Of a DNA stretch of 64,000 bases, positions 10,656 to 20,840 are shown piece after piece. Source of the stretch: Plasmopara viticola (lineage: Eukaryota > Oomycota > Peronosporomycetes > Peronosporales > Peronosporaceae); assembly GCA_001695595.3 (NCBI GenBank), contig MBPM02000144.1, positions 1 through 64,000 on the forward strand. The letters run 5' to 3'. The first letter of the stretch is position 1, and every line of letters begins with the position of its first letter. The notes beneath the pieces were generated by a model, which saw only the letters and a program-made list of their open reading frames with translations, did no database searches and was not told the DNA's origin. The translations under genes and the position numbers were made by a program.

Positions 10656-11887
10656 GTGCCCGTCTGCGCCTCTTCTTTTCCACTGGCTTACGATCTTGCA
10701 TATATACATGACGTCCATAGACGTCATCTGTCGCTCCATTATTCATACTCATTGGGGCTACAGCTGTGAGCTCTGGGCTGCCTTTAATACTTCTGTTCCC
10801 AATCCCTTCCGCCGCGCTCCACAGCGTCAGAGAAGAAGCGGGCAACTTCCCCCAGTCTTCATTGCGGCGGGATGCCGAATAAGCTTCTCGGTATCCTGCA
10901 TTCATGTCGAGCGCGCGCAAGTGCCGCGTCAACTTGGAGATGCAGCTATCATCCTGCTCCTCTTCGCTTCCTGTGAGTACGCGAAGCTCCTTCTCGTAGA
11001 TGCCGGCGCACAGTAAATGTTGCGCTAGAAGTAATTTGTTTTTAACGTCGCACAGCTTAAGGATGTGATCTTTCCCATAGTTCTTGCTCCGCATGCGTTC
11101 CAGTCGTCACTGTTGTCAATGAGAAGGGCTAAGTGTTGCGGAAGCAGCCTCGTTAGTTCGGCCATCCACTCGTCAATCCATTTCCTGGTTAAGCTGTCGG
11201 TTGTCTGACTTCGGTAGGCTTCCAGACGGCCGTTCATACATTCGTATCTCCAAGCTGCTGTCCAGACCTCGAGTATTTGACCTCCCAACGAATTGAGCAC
11301 TTATTCAGGGAATTCGAAGAGTTGACACATGAGGACTAGTTGGACAGGTTTTCGTTGTGCAGTGTATCGCCACTCCTGCACCGTACTCGTTATCAGCGGA
11401 AATGATGCCGTTGCTGTTGTCGGTCACACTTCGCCTAACTTCTTCCAGCGTTCTACATAATTTGTAGAGCTGCATCACTCCTGGTTCGCCTTGCTTGCGC
11501 CCGACATCGGCTCATCGGTCATCGGCTCCGCAGTCGACGATGGTGCTCCGTCTCGGACCTAATGATACGGCGGGTGCGTTCCGCTTCCATTGGAGTCAGG
11601 GTGTGCGGCCGCTTAAATGCTTTGGTCTCTGTCGTCTTGACACGGCTTGTCGTCCCTCGAACGTGCATTAGCCCATGAGCGGACTTAGTGCTGGACAACC
11701 TGTGTGACGAATAGAAATCCCCGTCTGGACCAGCGACCGGGGAGATGTGCAGATCGCGTTCTTCCTGCTGAGCTTTAGCCCCCCCCCCTGCTTGCCATTG
11801 TCTCATCGTTTCATGCGGGATCTGATATCGTTGCATGAGGGCTGCTACCTCGTCGGAGGCCTCAGCATACACATCCATCACCCGCAA
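10656..11887 (-). pseudogene. LINE linker region between OTU-like and endonuclease domains
   Basis: Open segments (11887-11519, 11300-11025, 11094 onward) join the OTU-like and endonuclease regions in broken frames. They are rich in charged residues (KAFKRPHTLTPMEAERTRR, KKRRRRARSNNQW). No domain is recognised. The last segment runs directly into the endonuclease start (WRLETQNVRGF). Confidence 0.45.
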
Positions 11888-12180
11888 TTGCTCTCTTTCA
11901 GGAAGTGAGAGTCGAGACGCGGTGTTGACCAGGAAAAATAACAGTTTGATGTCTTGTAATGGCTCCGCCTGTTCTTAGACGAGATGGATGTCACACTTGA
12001 GGTCGTGCGAGATCATCATTCCAGCGAGCTTGCTTCGAAGCTCGGCGATGTTGCCGTCCCATTGCGAGTGACTCCATCCTTCCCAAGAGAGATCCCTGGC
12101 TTGGAAGTCCTCACTTTGACCTGGTGCTTGAGCTTCACTTAGCGGCTTAACGGCTGCTGCATCAGCTGGCGTCGGCTGCT

Positions 12181-12969
12181 TTACAGCCTGCTTCCTTTTA
12201 TGAATGAACGCCGAGTAATGGTCGCTTCAATGCCTGATGACTGGTGGCGAAGTATTCCCTCGCTTCTTTGCAAGACGAACGAGGGCAGTGCATTTCCCCA
12301 CTTGTAGCGGAATGTGCTATCCGATTTCAACCGTCTCCTTTCCACGCTGAGTTGTGGTTTGTACATTGAACAATACCACTGCTTCTTTTGATCTGTATTG
12401 TATGCCAAGACAAAAATTCCACGCTGCAGAAAGTTAGCCGCCATTGCCAATAGCTCACTGCACTCCCAATTGTACCTTGGGATAACCGCCTCTCGGTCAG
12501 ACGGTGAAGCGGCGTACTCCTCCAAGTACCACTTAAACTGCTTTGTAGATTCCTGTGACTTCATGCCTTTCCAGCCACGCTGGACGTTGACGGGCGTTGT
12601 TGTGCGCACGTAGTGATTAAACTGCTCTTGTAAATGCAGTTGACCGGTCCTACATATTCCTTGCTTCAAACTCCGAGTTATTGCTTCCAGACTGTCATTT
12701 TGAGATGCCAAGTCATTGTCCACAAGAGCTTGAGCTAGCGCCATCGCCATACAATTACCTGCGGCTGGGGTAGTCACTTGACAAAGAGCTAGAGTGCTTT
12801 CTATCTCGGAAAAAGTTTTTAGCTCTTCCCCAGAGTACGTTTCTGGTTGCGCCGGCTTGTCCGATGGCTGCGCGGCCTGCTTAATCGCTATTCTTAGAGC
12901 CCTTTGCTCCCGCACCTTTCGCCTCATCAGTTGAGACACTGTAAGGAGCTTCGGAGGTTTCACCTGCAT
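12181..12969 (-). pseudogene. LINE OTU-like cysteine protease domain
   Basis: An open segment of 262 residues. Near residue 68 it reads TPAAGNCMAMALAQAL, the G-N-C plus helix pattern of the OTU catalytic cysteine. ELLAMAANFLQRGIFVLAYN, around residues 168-187, matches the OTU strand/helix that precedes the active-site His region, and a candidate His lies in LRHQSSGI near the end. OTU enzymes cleave ubiquitin or related bonds; OTU-like domains are known in some LINE polyproteins (Dualen/RandI group). Fold and activity are inferred from motifs only. It lies between the gag-like region and the endonuclease, as one piece of the decayed element. Confidence 0.6.
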
Positions 12970-13068
12970 GAGATGCAGCTTCGCTTTCTCCGCTGGAGTT
13001 ATCTGTACTGGTGCTTTTTCCTCCAGGTCGTTATCCGAAGGAATGTCAATGGGCCCAGAACTTCGAAG

Positions 13069-14533
13069 TCAACGGTCAAAATGATTCTCAACCACTTCGT
13101 CATTGTCATCGTCATCGCCTGCCAGCACGTCGAACCTGGACCGGTCGACTTGTATCTTTTGCGGAAGAGCGGCTGCTTGAGCATAAAGCGTCTTGCCCTT
13201 CCGCAGTGAAGTTGTTATCCACTTCTTTTTCGGTTCCGGTTGCACTGGCGTCTCTTGCGTCGAGTGATCCTGGTGTGATACTCCGGGTGACCCCAGGGCT
13301 GCTGTTTCTAGTTGCCGTTCACAGGGTGAGGGCTTCTGCGCGGGTCGAGCTAGTGACATCGCTGCTTGGGCTGCTTTCTGCGCGTCCTGTTGCAGCTCTA
13401 GCCGTTTCTTCGTTACCTCTTTTACTTCATCTAGACTAGCAAAAGATTTCATTTTATCTTCCAGCTCAGCAACTTCTTTGTCGAGGGCCACCCGGCTTCC
13501 TGATCCAAGAAGCTGAGTATCAGTGTAATTGCATCTTATCATGGGATGGCCCAGGTTTCCGCATCTTAGACATTGCAGTCTTTGTCTCATATGAGGGTGC
13601 TGCAGCACCAGCGTCCTGCCGTATTATATGATTCTATACCCCGGAGAAAATCAGGGCATTCGGTGGAGTGCAGTGTAAGCCTCCGTTTCGTCGAAGTTCT
13701 AGACTCCGGACGACATAGTTCCATGTCCTCCAGATTAAACTTGGCTGCATTTGTCGCTGCAGATACGCCGACATCAGGCTCAAATCCGTAAAGCGCGTAA
13801 CATTATGTACGTCCACCTCGTATTTACGCTGCTGCGTCAACTCGTTCCAGCTCTTCTGAGCTGACGAGCCCACACTGAGCCGGAGTCAGACTGGTGTGGA
13901 TTGGCGAGACGGTATACGATCCTGTTAAAGGGAACCGGCACATGCTGGAGTTGCCTCGCTGTCGCCCGATCAATGCACACTGCGTGTGACATGGTTGTAG
14001 CTGATCGTTTTTACCAAGGTCAGCATCTTACGCAGCTCCGGCGTGTTAGCACGTAACTCTTCAGCCGCGACGCGGATATCTTCTTGAATCGTACGCGTTT
14101 GTTGTCGACACGACCGGATCGTTGTCCGTCCACGAAGCTGAAGCTGAATTTTACTTTTAACCTGGCTTTGGATGGTCCGGTGGAGCCGCAGCCTTTCTTG
14201 CGAGTCTAGCACACTCTTGAGAAATGCCGGAGCCCGTCGACACAGTATAGTTCCTTCCACTAAGCCTCCAATGATTTTCCATTCATCCTTTGAGCTAGGT
14301 CGTAGTCCGTATCCCACTGTCGCAACAACCTGCTGCGTACAGATTGCCCGAAGCGCCGCTATTTCAGTCTGTGAGTAGGCTGCCGGGTTGAACATGAAGT
14401 CTTGATAATACAAGACTTCGTCTGTGGTTCCGTTTCCGTTCGAGGCCGATCGTCGGCCGCCTTTCACCTTCGCTGCCCATTGGTTCAGTGGTTTTGTCGT
14501 CGCCCATTTGACCTTGCTGATCATCCTATGCAT
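13069..14533 (-). pseudogene. LINE ORF1 (gag-like) middle and C-terminus with CCHC zinc knuckle
   Basis: Three open segments (14533-13970, 13873-13634, 13608-13069) broken by stops or frameshifts belong to one gag-like protein. Near 13590-13550 the residues CLRCGNLGHPMIRC give a C-x2-C-x4-H-x4-C knuckle, as found in RNA-binding ORF1 proteins of LINEs. A coiled-coil-like, Glu/Lys-rich stretch (DKEVAELEDKMKSF) follows it. Expected role: binding element RNA in a ribonucleoprotein particle. Confidence 0.65.
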
Positions 14534-14767
14534 GATCGTTTTGAACGGTCAGGACGTGTTATAGAGATCCTACGTTGCTGCTTGAGCCTGGCGTTCCCAT
14601 TCTTTGTACGATCCGCTCTCTACTACACAGAGCTCCTTGAACAGCTTGCACAGAGGCAGTTTTTCATCACCTTTTAACTGTGGGTAGCGCTGCTTCCCAC
14701 TGGGAATCAAGTCCCTATCTACCGAGGCTTAGTCATGCGCAATGCAATACAAATCTTCAATCGTTAT

Positions 14768-15235
14768 TTACCAGGACAAGCGTGGCAGCTCTTCCGGAAA
14801 GCATTTCATCTCGGCCACTACCGCGTCAAACATTTCGTATGGTCGGACGTCGGTCGTGTCAGCTCGAGCCACTCCGGGAGCCGGGTTTGCGGCGGCGTCT
14901 CTCATCTGCGTCGCCGCTCTATGCTGCTTTGTTCCGTTTGACGCGTTTAATTGATGTACTGACGGCTTAATCTCAATCTTTACATTTGCATCTGCTGTTG
15001 GGCTGTCAACGACTGAAGCTTTAGATTGTTCGAGCCCTGGTCCTTCCATATCGTCGTCTAGTCCTTCCGACATATGCTGGGCCTCGCCAGCGAACGAATC
15101 TTGGCTCGAGCCGTCGTCACTATTCCCACCGCTTTCTGCTGTTGTCGGGCCACCTCCTGTCTCGGTTGCCAGGTCTGGCGGTTGTGACGCGGGATCCGGT
15201 GGCTTCACCTTGCCCGGGTCCTTCGGAGCCCTCAT
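14768..15235 (-). pseudogene. LINE ORF1 N-terminal region
   Basis: From ATG 15235 (another ATG is nine bases upstream) a 155-residue open segment begins MRAPKDPGKVKPPDPA. It is rich in acidic, Ser and Pro residues, with no known fold. The inverted LINE fragment at 33849 starts MRGPKDPGKVK and is nearly the same, which supports this start. It ends at a frameshift after the PRLSW stretch and continues in other frames to the left. Confidence 0.65.
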
Positions 15236-15399
15236 AGTGCTCAAAGGTCAGGGGAAGGTTGAAGGACGCTGTACGCCAACCAAGTATTCACTGGGTGGAA
15301 ACTGTGTACTCGAAATCTTTCGAACGCCGACAGCTGGTACAGGGCTACCGGGGCTTTGCTCGGTGCGCTACTTATTCGAAAGTGAAAATCGCTTTCTTG

Positions 15400-16493
15400 T
15401 CGACGCTGCAAAAAATTGGACGCAGGGGTCTAGCTCTACCCCTTCCACATCGCGCGCTGGTGTGGCTATAAAGAGTCTTGCCCAAGACGTTCACGAGGCT
15501 TACACACATTATTTTACCAGCCATGATTGGCTTGTTGATAGACTTTAACCAAACTTTTATAAGACAGGTTGCTCTACAGCCGTATTGCAGGGGCAAGTCA
15601 AGGTATATATATTGTATACTATATTAACTGTGATCACCCATAGTACTTGGGTTTGCTCAATAGCAACTTCGCAAATTCGGGATTACATCAGACTACAAAT
15701 GAGTGTCTACGGCGTCATGTTGAAACTGCACCACAACAGTCTTTCTAGAATCATGCTACTTTGATTTATTTTACAGACACATGAACACATTAGACCTAAA
15801 ATATCATCGAAGGCACACACGCCTTGCACCACAAACGAAAACGCAAGCGCAAAATCCGGCTTATCGATTGCCAAGTTCCTATAAAGATCTGCCAATTGCA
15901 GACACAACAAGGAGAAGACATCATTGGGTGGTAGAGGTTGACCACGGTCAACACAACGATGAAACTTTTGCTGACGGCGTGGTGCATCCCAAGTGCCGGA
16001 CCCTCACGGCTGCTCAGAAATAGCACGTCTTGAGCTTCTGTTGCGCACGTCTGGCACCGACACGTATCGTTGTAACGACCCCGGCGTCACGACATCACCT
16101 CGCGATGTCAACAACATACAAAACGTTAATCGCAGACGTGTTTTTTGGCAGGTCGCCCACCCCTCTTCGCACTGCTTGACGGCCCGGAGATTGTTGCTTC
16201 CGTTCATCCACCGTACCCATCCAATTTGACGAACAGCGGTGGCTTACCAACCTCCTCATCGTATCTTTCTCGGCAAAGGAAATCTGCAGCTCGTTTTCAC
16301 CTATGCCCACCTACGAGACGAATCGTTTAGGCTTGCCACTACTGCATGTTGTGGGGGTCACAGTTACGCCACATCGCAAACGTTTACAATCGCATACTGC
16401 TTCATGGTAGCAGAAAAGGAAGAAAAGTATTTCTGGGCAGACCGCTTGTTGAAAAATGAGCACGACGAAGCGGACACTGCCACGGGTAAAGCC
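15400..16493. other. Unassigned region downstream of J-protein copy b
   Basis: No gene can be named. 15400-15780 repeats 47160-47530 and 62310-62690. The rest is repeated in inverted form at 32600-33660 and directly at 51260-51957. A minus-strand stretch with LQLADLYRNLAIDKPDFALAF is open in several copies and may be a decayed exon. Confidence 0.35.
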
Positions 16494-17688
16494 TTATCGT
16501 TGCGTGACGCCTGCCCGTGCGAGCAAGACACCGATTGCCACGCGTGTACGATGCGAGTGTTCTCGACTCGTGCCCGTGACGGTGGAGACGCCCGCCATTA
16601 TACTCGCGCGCAAGGAAAGTCTAATGGTGGAGGCACTGGTGATTGCGCGACGCACTTGCAGCGAGAGATTCAGACCCGCTGCGTTCACTGCGACGGCTGC
16701 CGTGGCCGTCTGCGTGTCCGTGTCGTGCCCAAGGGATCCCAAGAGGCCGTCACGTGTACTCCACATCATGGAGCCATGGAGTTGTGAAGCCAAGAGCTGG
16801 TTCACACCCACGGACAGGTCGAGTCCATGCTCGTCGAGCTCGGGAATGAGCATAAAGACCGTGTACCGCGACATGGGTTGACTCAGTTGACAGTGCAGCT
16901 TGGGCACCGAGCCGAGTTGACTCGAGAGCTTGACGGTTGGGAGACTTGGGTTTGATGACTTGTACGACAGTGCCGTGGTGAAGCCACCCATGGTCATGCC
17001 GAGTCGGTCGTACAAAAAGCCCCCAATTGACAACTTGGTCGTACGAGACAAGGGAAAGTCTGTCCGTCATTTGCGTCCGAGCCACGTAGTGGACGTGAGT
17101 GTCCAAGAGGTGACGGAACGCTTGCATGGGTGCGTGGACCCAGTTGGACATATCGACATGCATGGCCAGTTCGCTATGGGACACGAAATGGACGTCGAGA
17201 GCCTGTTCGTGCCGTTGCCGCACGAGCTTTTCCATGTATTGTTGCAGCTCGTTGCGTGTTTGCAAGTGGAAGCCGACCATGTTTTGCTGCGCGATGTGAT
17301 CTTGTTCGAGGACCTGGATGCCCTATCATTCGTTCAAACAGACCATGGACGGCCGGACACCGTTTCGGTATTAAATTTGAGAATTCCATGAGGAAAGCGA
17401 GAAATGGTACTGTCCTTACCTTTTCGCCGTACATGTCATAGACGTGCCGTTTGATTGGATCGATTAATACTTTGTACGCACGGTCGAATACCGCATATTG
17501 TGCATTGGCTGCTGCCACAATCTCCGCGTGGCCTTGACGGCGTCGATCCGGATGGAATTCACGCGAGAGCGAGAGTCACTACTTGAAGCATCACGTTCCA
17601 CACCCAGTAGGACATAGTGATCACGCTCGATTCGGCGCCACGAAGTCGCGTCTTCTCCGGGCGGTGGAGCCTTGCTGTCTGCTGCCAT
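16494..17688 (-). pseudogene. DNAJC11-like J-domain protein, copy b (broken)
   Basis: ATG at 17688 gives MAADSKAPPPGEDATSW and YVLLGVERDASSS, then a small deletion breaks the frame before SREFHPDRRRQGH, which keeps HPD. Exon 1 ends at 17420, the intron is 17419-17323 (GT..AG, 97 nt) and exon 2 starts GIQVLEQDH at 17322. A frameshift near the middle of exon 2 (around 17060) separates it from the C-terminal part that ends GVLLARAGVTQR at 16494. The C-terminal region is beta-rich, as in DNAJC11. Divergent from effector E2. Confidence 0.75.
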
Positions 17689-17943
17689 CGAAATCTCCTT
17701 GTGTTTGTACCACTTCACCCTCAAATTAAATATGTATCATTCTCCAGCTAAATACTATAAGATGATAGAGTCACAAGATGATTGGTTGTAAACGGTATTC
17801 GATACAAACACTAGGTCGACAATAAAGAATGGATGGTGAATATTTGGCTCCCCTCGCACAATCCCATTCTTGATTTTGCACCAGCTGCAAGATCCCGACC
17901 TTTTCTCACTCTCCCTTTATATTGCAACGTCTCAAGCCACACC
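17689..17943. promoter_or_regulatory. Divergent promoter between J-protein copy b and effector E2
   Basis: A 255-bp intergenic gap. TCTCACTCTCCC near 17906, an initiator-like TCAYTYY match, lies about 38 nt before the effector ATG, as in the other three pairs. Confidence 0.5.
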
Positions 17944-19530
17944 ATGCGCGTACTCATCTTCGTACGTACTGCCATCATTTTCTTTTTTAATTTAAGCACT
18001 TGTTACGGCACTACCTCGAATACAAGACGCGATGACAGAGACGAGGCCTCGTTTCATGGCACGAACGAGGAGGCGAGAGGAAATGAATTGGTGGATTATT
18101 TTAGTCAACCGGCTGTGCACATGATTGACGAAAATCTCGAAAATGCTATGGAGATTCAAAAATTATCGCTCTTATTAGAAAACGAGCTCATGCGTCGAGA
18201 ACAGGTAGATTTAGCCACAATAAAGGAACATGTGCATTGGCGTGATATGAAAGACAAAGCCTACAAATGGTTGAAGGAACCGCGAGTCCACCCAAAGGAT
18301 GTGTTTAAGTACTTGCACCTTCAAAGCATCTTTCATCGATATCTGGATCCAGTCACATTGCGTCACGACCCCAAGCTCCTTGTGTGGTGTTACTACATTG
18401 ATCGTTATAGGGATTGGGACACCATGGCTTCTGATAAAGCAGTATTTAGCAACAAGGACCTCTTATATTTTTTGGCCAAACATATTCAGCCACGACCGAG
18501 TTCAAAACTGACATTTCCGCTTCATGATCCATCCGTGTATGATCCGTATTCACAAGTCGTGACACTATTTGACTATTATCGTCGCAAAAAAGTTTTGGAG
18601 CAATTTGCTGAGGATATGCTGACGTATATGGTCACGGATCGAATAACCAAGGATTTTGTGCTTAAGGAATGGCTTCTACACAAGGAATCACCAAAGTACA
18701 TGTTCCTACTCTTGAGGCTCGAGAAAGAACATGCTTTGATTGGAATTGACGATTTGACTCTGTTTACTGCGTGGCTAGAATACGTGAAAATGTACTTGCA
18801 GGTGGACGATTGGAAGTTTGACCTTGGCAGCTTTATTTTATCCATACTGCCAGAGATGTCATTGCCACGTGCGAAGGTCATGTTCGATTCCAATGCGCTC
18901 GAGAACGTGCTGGGAGACGTAGAATACGTCGGTGAGAGCCTTGCAGCGCATGCGCGTAGAATGTGGCACCGATACCCTGACCTTGTGTTTGGACGCTTGA
19001 AAATTTTTAACAAGAAGATTACGCCGGATAATTCTCTAGTTTTCGCCAACGGGATTGCGGCCGTCGCTTTTTACGCAAAATGGAGGCCATTTGATGGCGA
19101 CCGGATGTTTGATTTGCTGAGATCAAAGTATTCGTTTGATGAAGTGGTCGTTCTGTTTCGAGACTTCGAGCTAGCAACACAGCACATTGGTTCTTTGAAT
19201 TCAGGGCAGCGCTCCGACGTCCAGAATTATGCACACTCTATGGTGCAGTACCTGGCTGATCCCTCACCCATGTTACGATTTCCAGATTGTGACGAGCATC
19301 CTTTGAATCTCCATGGCATTTTCGAGATTTCGGTCAATCATGTGCACAGCCGGTCGACCAAGATAATCCACCAATCCATTTCCTCTCGCCTCCTCGTTCG
19401 TGCCATTGAACGAGGACTAGTCTATGTCGTCGCGTCTTGTATTCGAGGTAGTGCCATGACAAGTGCTAACGTTAAAAAAGAATATGATGGTAGCACGTAC
19501 GAGGATGAGTACGCGCATGGTGTGGCTTGA
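17944..19530 (+). CDS. WY-like secreted effector E2, chimeric with an antisense-derived C-terminus
   Basis: Open frame of 528 residues from ATG 17944, chosen because the signal peptide (MRVLIFVRTAIIFFFN) begins there in every family member. RRDD follows near residue 28 and NEEARG, a degenerate EER, near 41; there is no canonical RxLR. WY-like modules follow: KWLKEPRVHPKDVFKYLHL, then LVWCYYIDRY, and later KEWLLHKESPKYMFLL, then FTAWLEYVKMY. Up to about residue 452 it tracks E4 and E6. The last ~75 residues (LNLHGIFEIS to YAHGVA) are read from the reverse complement of another effector's signal-peptide/EER coding region. Expected to be secreted and host-directed by family analogy. It keeps an open frame through the chimeric tail, unlike E1. 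Confidence 0.8.
   Translation: MRVLIFVRTAIIFFFNLSTCYGTTSNTRRDDRDEASFHGTNEEARGNELVDYFSQPAVHMIDENLENAMEIQKLSLLLENELMRREQVDLATIKEHVHWRDMKDKAYKWLKEPRVHPKDVFKYLHLQSIFHRYLDPVTLRHDPKLLVWCYYIDRYRDWDTMASDKAVFSNKDLLYFLAKHIQPRPSSKLTFPLHDPSVYDPYSQVVTLFDYYRRKKVLEQFAEDMLTYMVTDRITKDFVLKEWLLHKESPKYMFLLLRLEKEHALIGIDDLTLFTAWLEYVKMYLQVDDWKFDLGSFILSILPEMSLPRAKVMFDSNALENVLGDVEYVGESLAAHARRMWHRYPDLVFGRLKIFNKKITPDNSLVFANGIAAVAFYAKWRPFDGDRMFDLLRSKYSFDEVVVLFRDFELATQHIGSLNSGQRSDVQNYAHSMVQYLADPSPMLRFPDCDEHPLNLHGIFEISVNHVHSRSTKIIHQSISSRLLVRAIERGLVYVVASCIRGSAMTSANVKKEYDGSTYEDEYAHGVA
19301..19518 (-). pseudogene. Effector 5' fragment, antisense to the E2 tail
   Basis: Minus-strand ATG at 19518 starts MRVLILVRATIIFFF and continues to RRDD, then hits a stop (TAG after GACATA). 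Homology continues to the junction near 19301, where it meets E2 in opposite orientation. Same structure as 2470-2684, so the fusion predates the duplication that produced E1 and E2. Confidence 0.75.
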
Positions 19531-19751
19531 GACGTTGCAATATAAAGGGAGAGTGAGAAAAGGTCGGGATCTTGCAGCTGGTACGAAATTAAGAATGGGA
19601 TTGTGCGACCAGATAGCAAAAAGGACGAGGCCGCACGTACGGAACCCTAGTTCTACAGATAATTGGCCTCGATTAAACATTCTCCATCCATTCTTTAATG
19701 TCGACTTAATATTTGTATCAAATAACGTTTACAACCAACTATCTTGTGACA

Positions 19752-20200
19752 CTATCGTATTATAGTATTTAGCTGGAGAAGTGATCCATATTTTATTTGA
19801 GTTGAAAAAAATACAGCAGGAACGATTGATAAATAACCGAGGCACCGTATCTTAAGTAATAGGATGCTGCAAACTGATCTGTAATGGAAACTGAACCTAG
19901 AAGTACGACAATGGTAATGAATTCTCTTCCTTCTTGTAAACAACTTTCGATTTCGGGTATAGCGTCTGCGCAGCCAATTTTTATTAAATGTCGCCTTGCG
20001 GATTAAACGCATTGAACGACCTTTCCATTGTCATGTTTTTGTCGAAATAGCGCACAAAACCATCTGTAGGATCGGCCGATAATAACTACTTACGTAGGCG
20101 AAGAATGCTTTAAGGCTGACTTGGATCAATTTCAACCTTTCGTCGGCTAAACGTGATGTCCTCTCGACAAGTACAATCATCATTCGTCGCTATTACGGTA
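19752..20200 (-). repeat. Effector-flanking repeat R1, copy 2
   Basis: Nearly the same as 2936-3400, including the KATFNKNWLRRRYTRNRKLF-type open stretch on the minus strand. It sits upstream of the truncated antisense effector. Confidence 0.5.
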
Positions 20201-20204
20201 CGTA

Positions 20205-20570
20205 TATTATTCTGCAGAACACCATATAAAGTTATAGAGTGATAAAATTTACATCTTTCACAGAATTTGTTAAGAAAACCACCCCTTTTACCAAACAATA
20301 CCTACCGCAATCAAGAAAATATATACAAATTTCTACCCCATCGTAATTTTAGCACGATACCGTTTTTTACGCAGTAAGAAAACGGTATAGTTGATGTATC
20401 CTATTACTTAAGATACGGTGCCGCGTTTATTATTTATCAATCGTTCCTGCTGTATTTTTTTCAACTCAAATAAAATATGGATCACTTCTCCAGCTAAATA
20501 CTATAATACGATAGAGTCACAAGATAGTTGGTTGTAAACGTTATTTGATACAAACATAAGTCGGCAATAA
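20205..20570. repeat. R2 repeat, then an inverted copy of 19680-19870
   Basis: 20205-20396 is the AT-rich R2 repeat. At about 20397 it switches to the reverse complement of 19680-19870. Together with 20700-21060 this makes a large inverted repeat around the E2 tail and the E3 start. Confidence 0.55.
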
Positions 20571-20580
20571 AGAATGGATG

Positions 20581-20703
20581 GAGAATGTTTAATCGAAGCC
20601 AATTATCCGACAATAAAGAAAGGATAGAGAATGTTTAATCGAAGCCAATTATCCGACAATAAAGAAAGGATAGAGAATGTTTAATCGAAGCCAATTATCT
20701 GTA
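20581..20703. repeat. 46-bp tandem repeat upstream of effector E3
   Basis: A 46-bp unit starts at 20581, 20627 and 20673 (the last partial). Each begins GAGAATGTTTAATCGAAGCC and ends near CAATAAAGAAAGGATA. It lies 138-260 bp upstream of the E3 start codon; the paralogue at 58900 has a single unit. Confidence 0.8.
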
Positions 20704-20808
20704 GAACTAGGGTTCCGTACGTGCGGCCTCGTCCTTTTTGCTATCTGGTCGCACAATCCCATTCTTAATTTCGTACCAGCTGCAAGATCCGAATTTTTTC
20801 CGTCGTTC

Positions 20809-20815
20809 TCACTTT
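20809..20815 (+). promoter_or_regulatory. Initiator-like site of effector E3
   Basis: TCACTTT fits TCAYTYY, the oomycete initiator consensus, 32 nt before the ATG at 20841 and just downstream of the tandem repeats. Confidence 0.45.
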
Positions 20816-20840
20816 GTCTTGCAGCGTCTCAAGCCATACC

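Larger units (their letters stand above)
6290..15382 (-). mobile_element. Non-LTR retrotransposon (LINE) with OTU-like domain, decayed
   Basis: A 9.1-kb minus-strand LINE. A diverged 17-bp target duplication flanks it: GAAAAATAGCCTTCTTG at 6273-6289 and TGAAAATCGCTTTCTTG at 15383-15399. The uninterrupted site is visible near 47150, where AGCCTTCTTG runs straight into TCGACGCTGC. Order from 5' (right) to 3' (left): acidic ORF1 N-terminus, CCHC knuckle, OTU-like domain, linker, APE-type endonuclease, reverse transcriptase, and a C-terminal zinc-finger-like block. Many stops and frameshifts show it is dead. No poly(A) tail is obvious. Clade not assigned. Confidence 0.85.

Noticed and set aside
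16239..16787. 182-residue open frame (and its twin at 32303-32851)
   Set aside because: It is mostly antisense to the J-protein C-terminal exon; the GC-rich codon pattern explains the open frame. No domain seen.
17833..17943. Longer N-terminus for E2 (also E4 and E6)
   Set aside because: The upstream codons are open but cover the promoter; the signal peptide would become internal, and E3 is not open that far.
20581..20703. Possible CRISPR-like array
   Set aside because: Direct tandem repeat with no spacers, in a eukaryotic setting.
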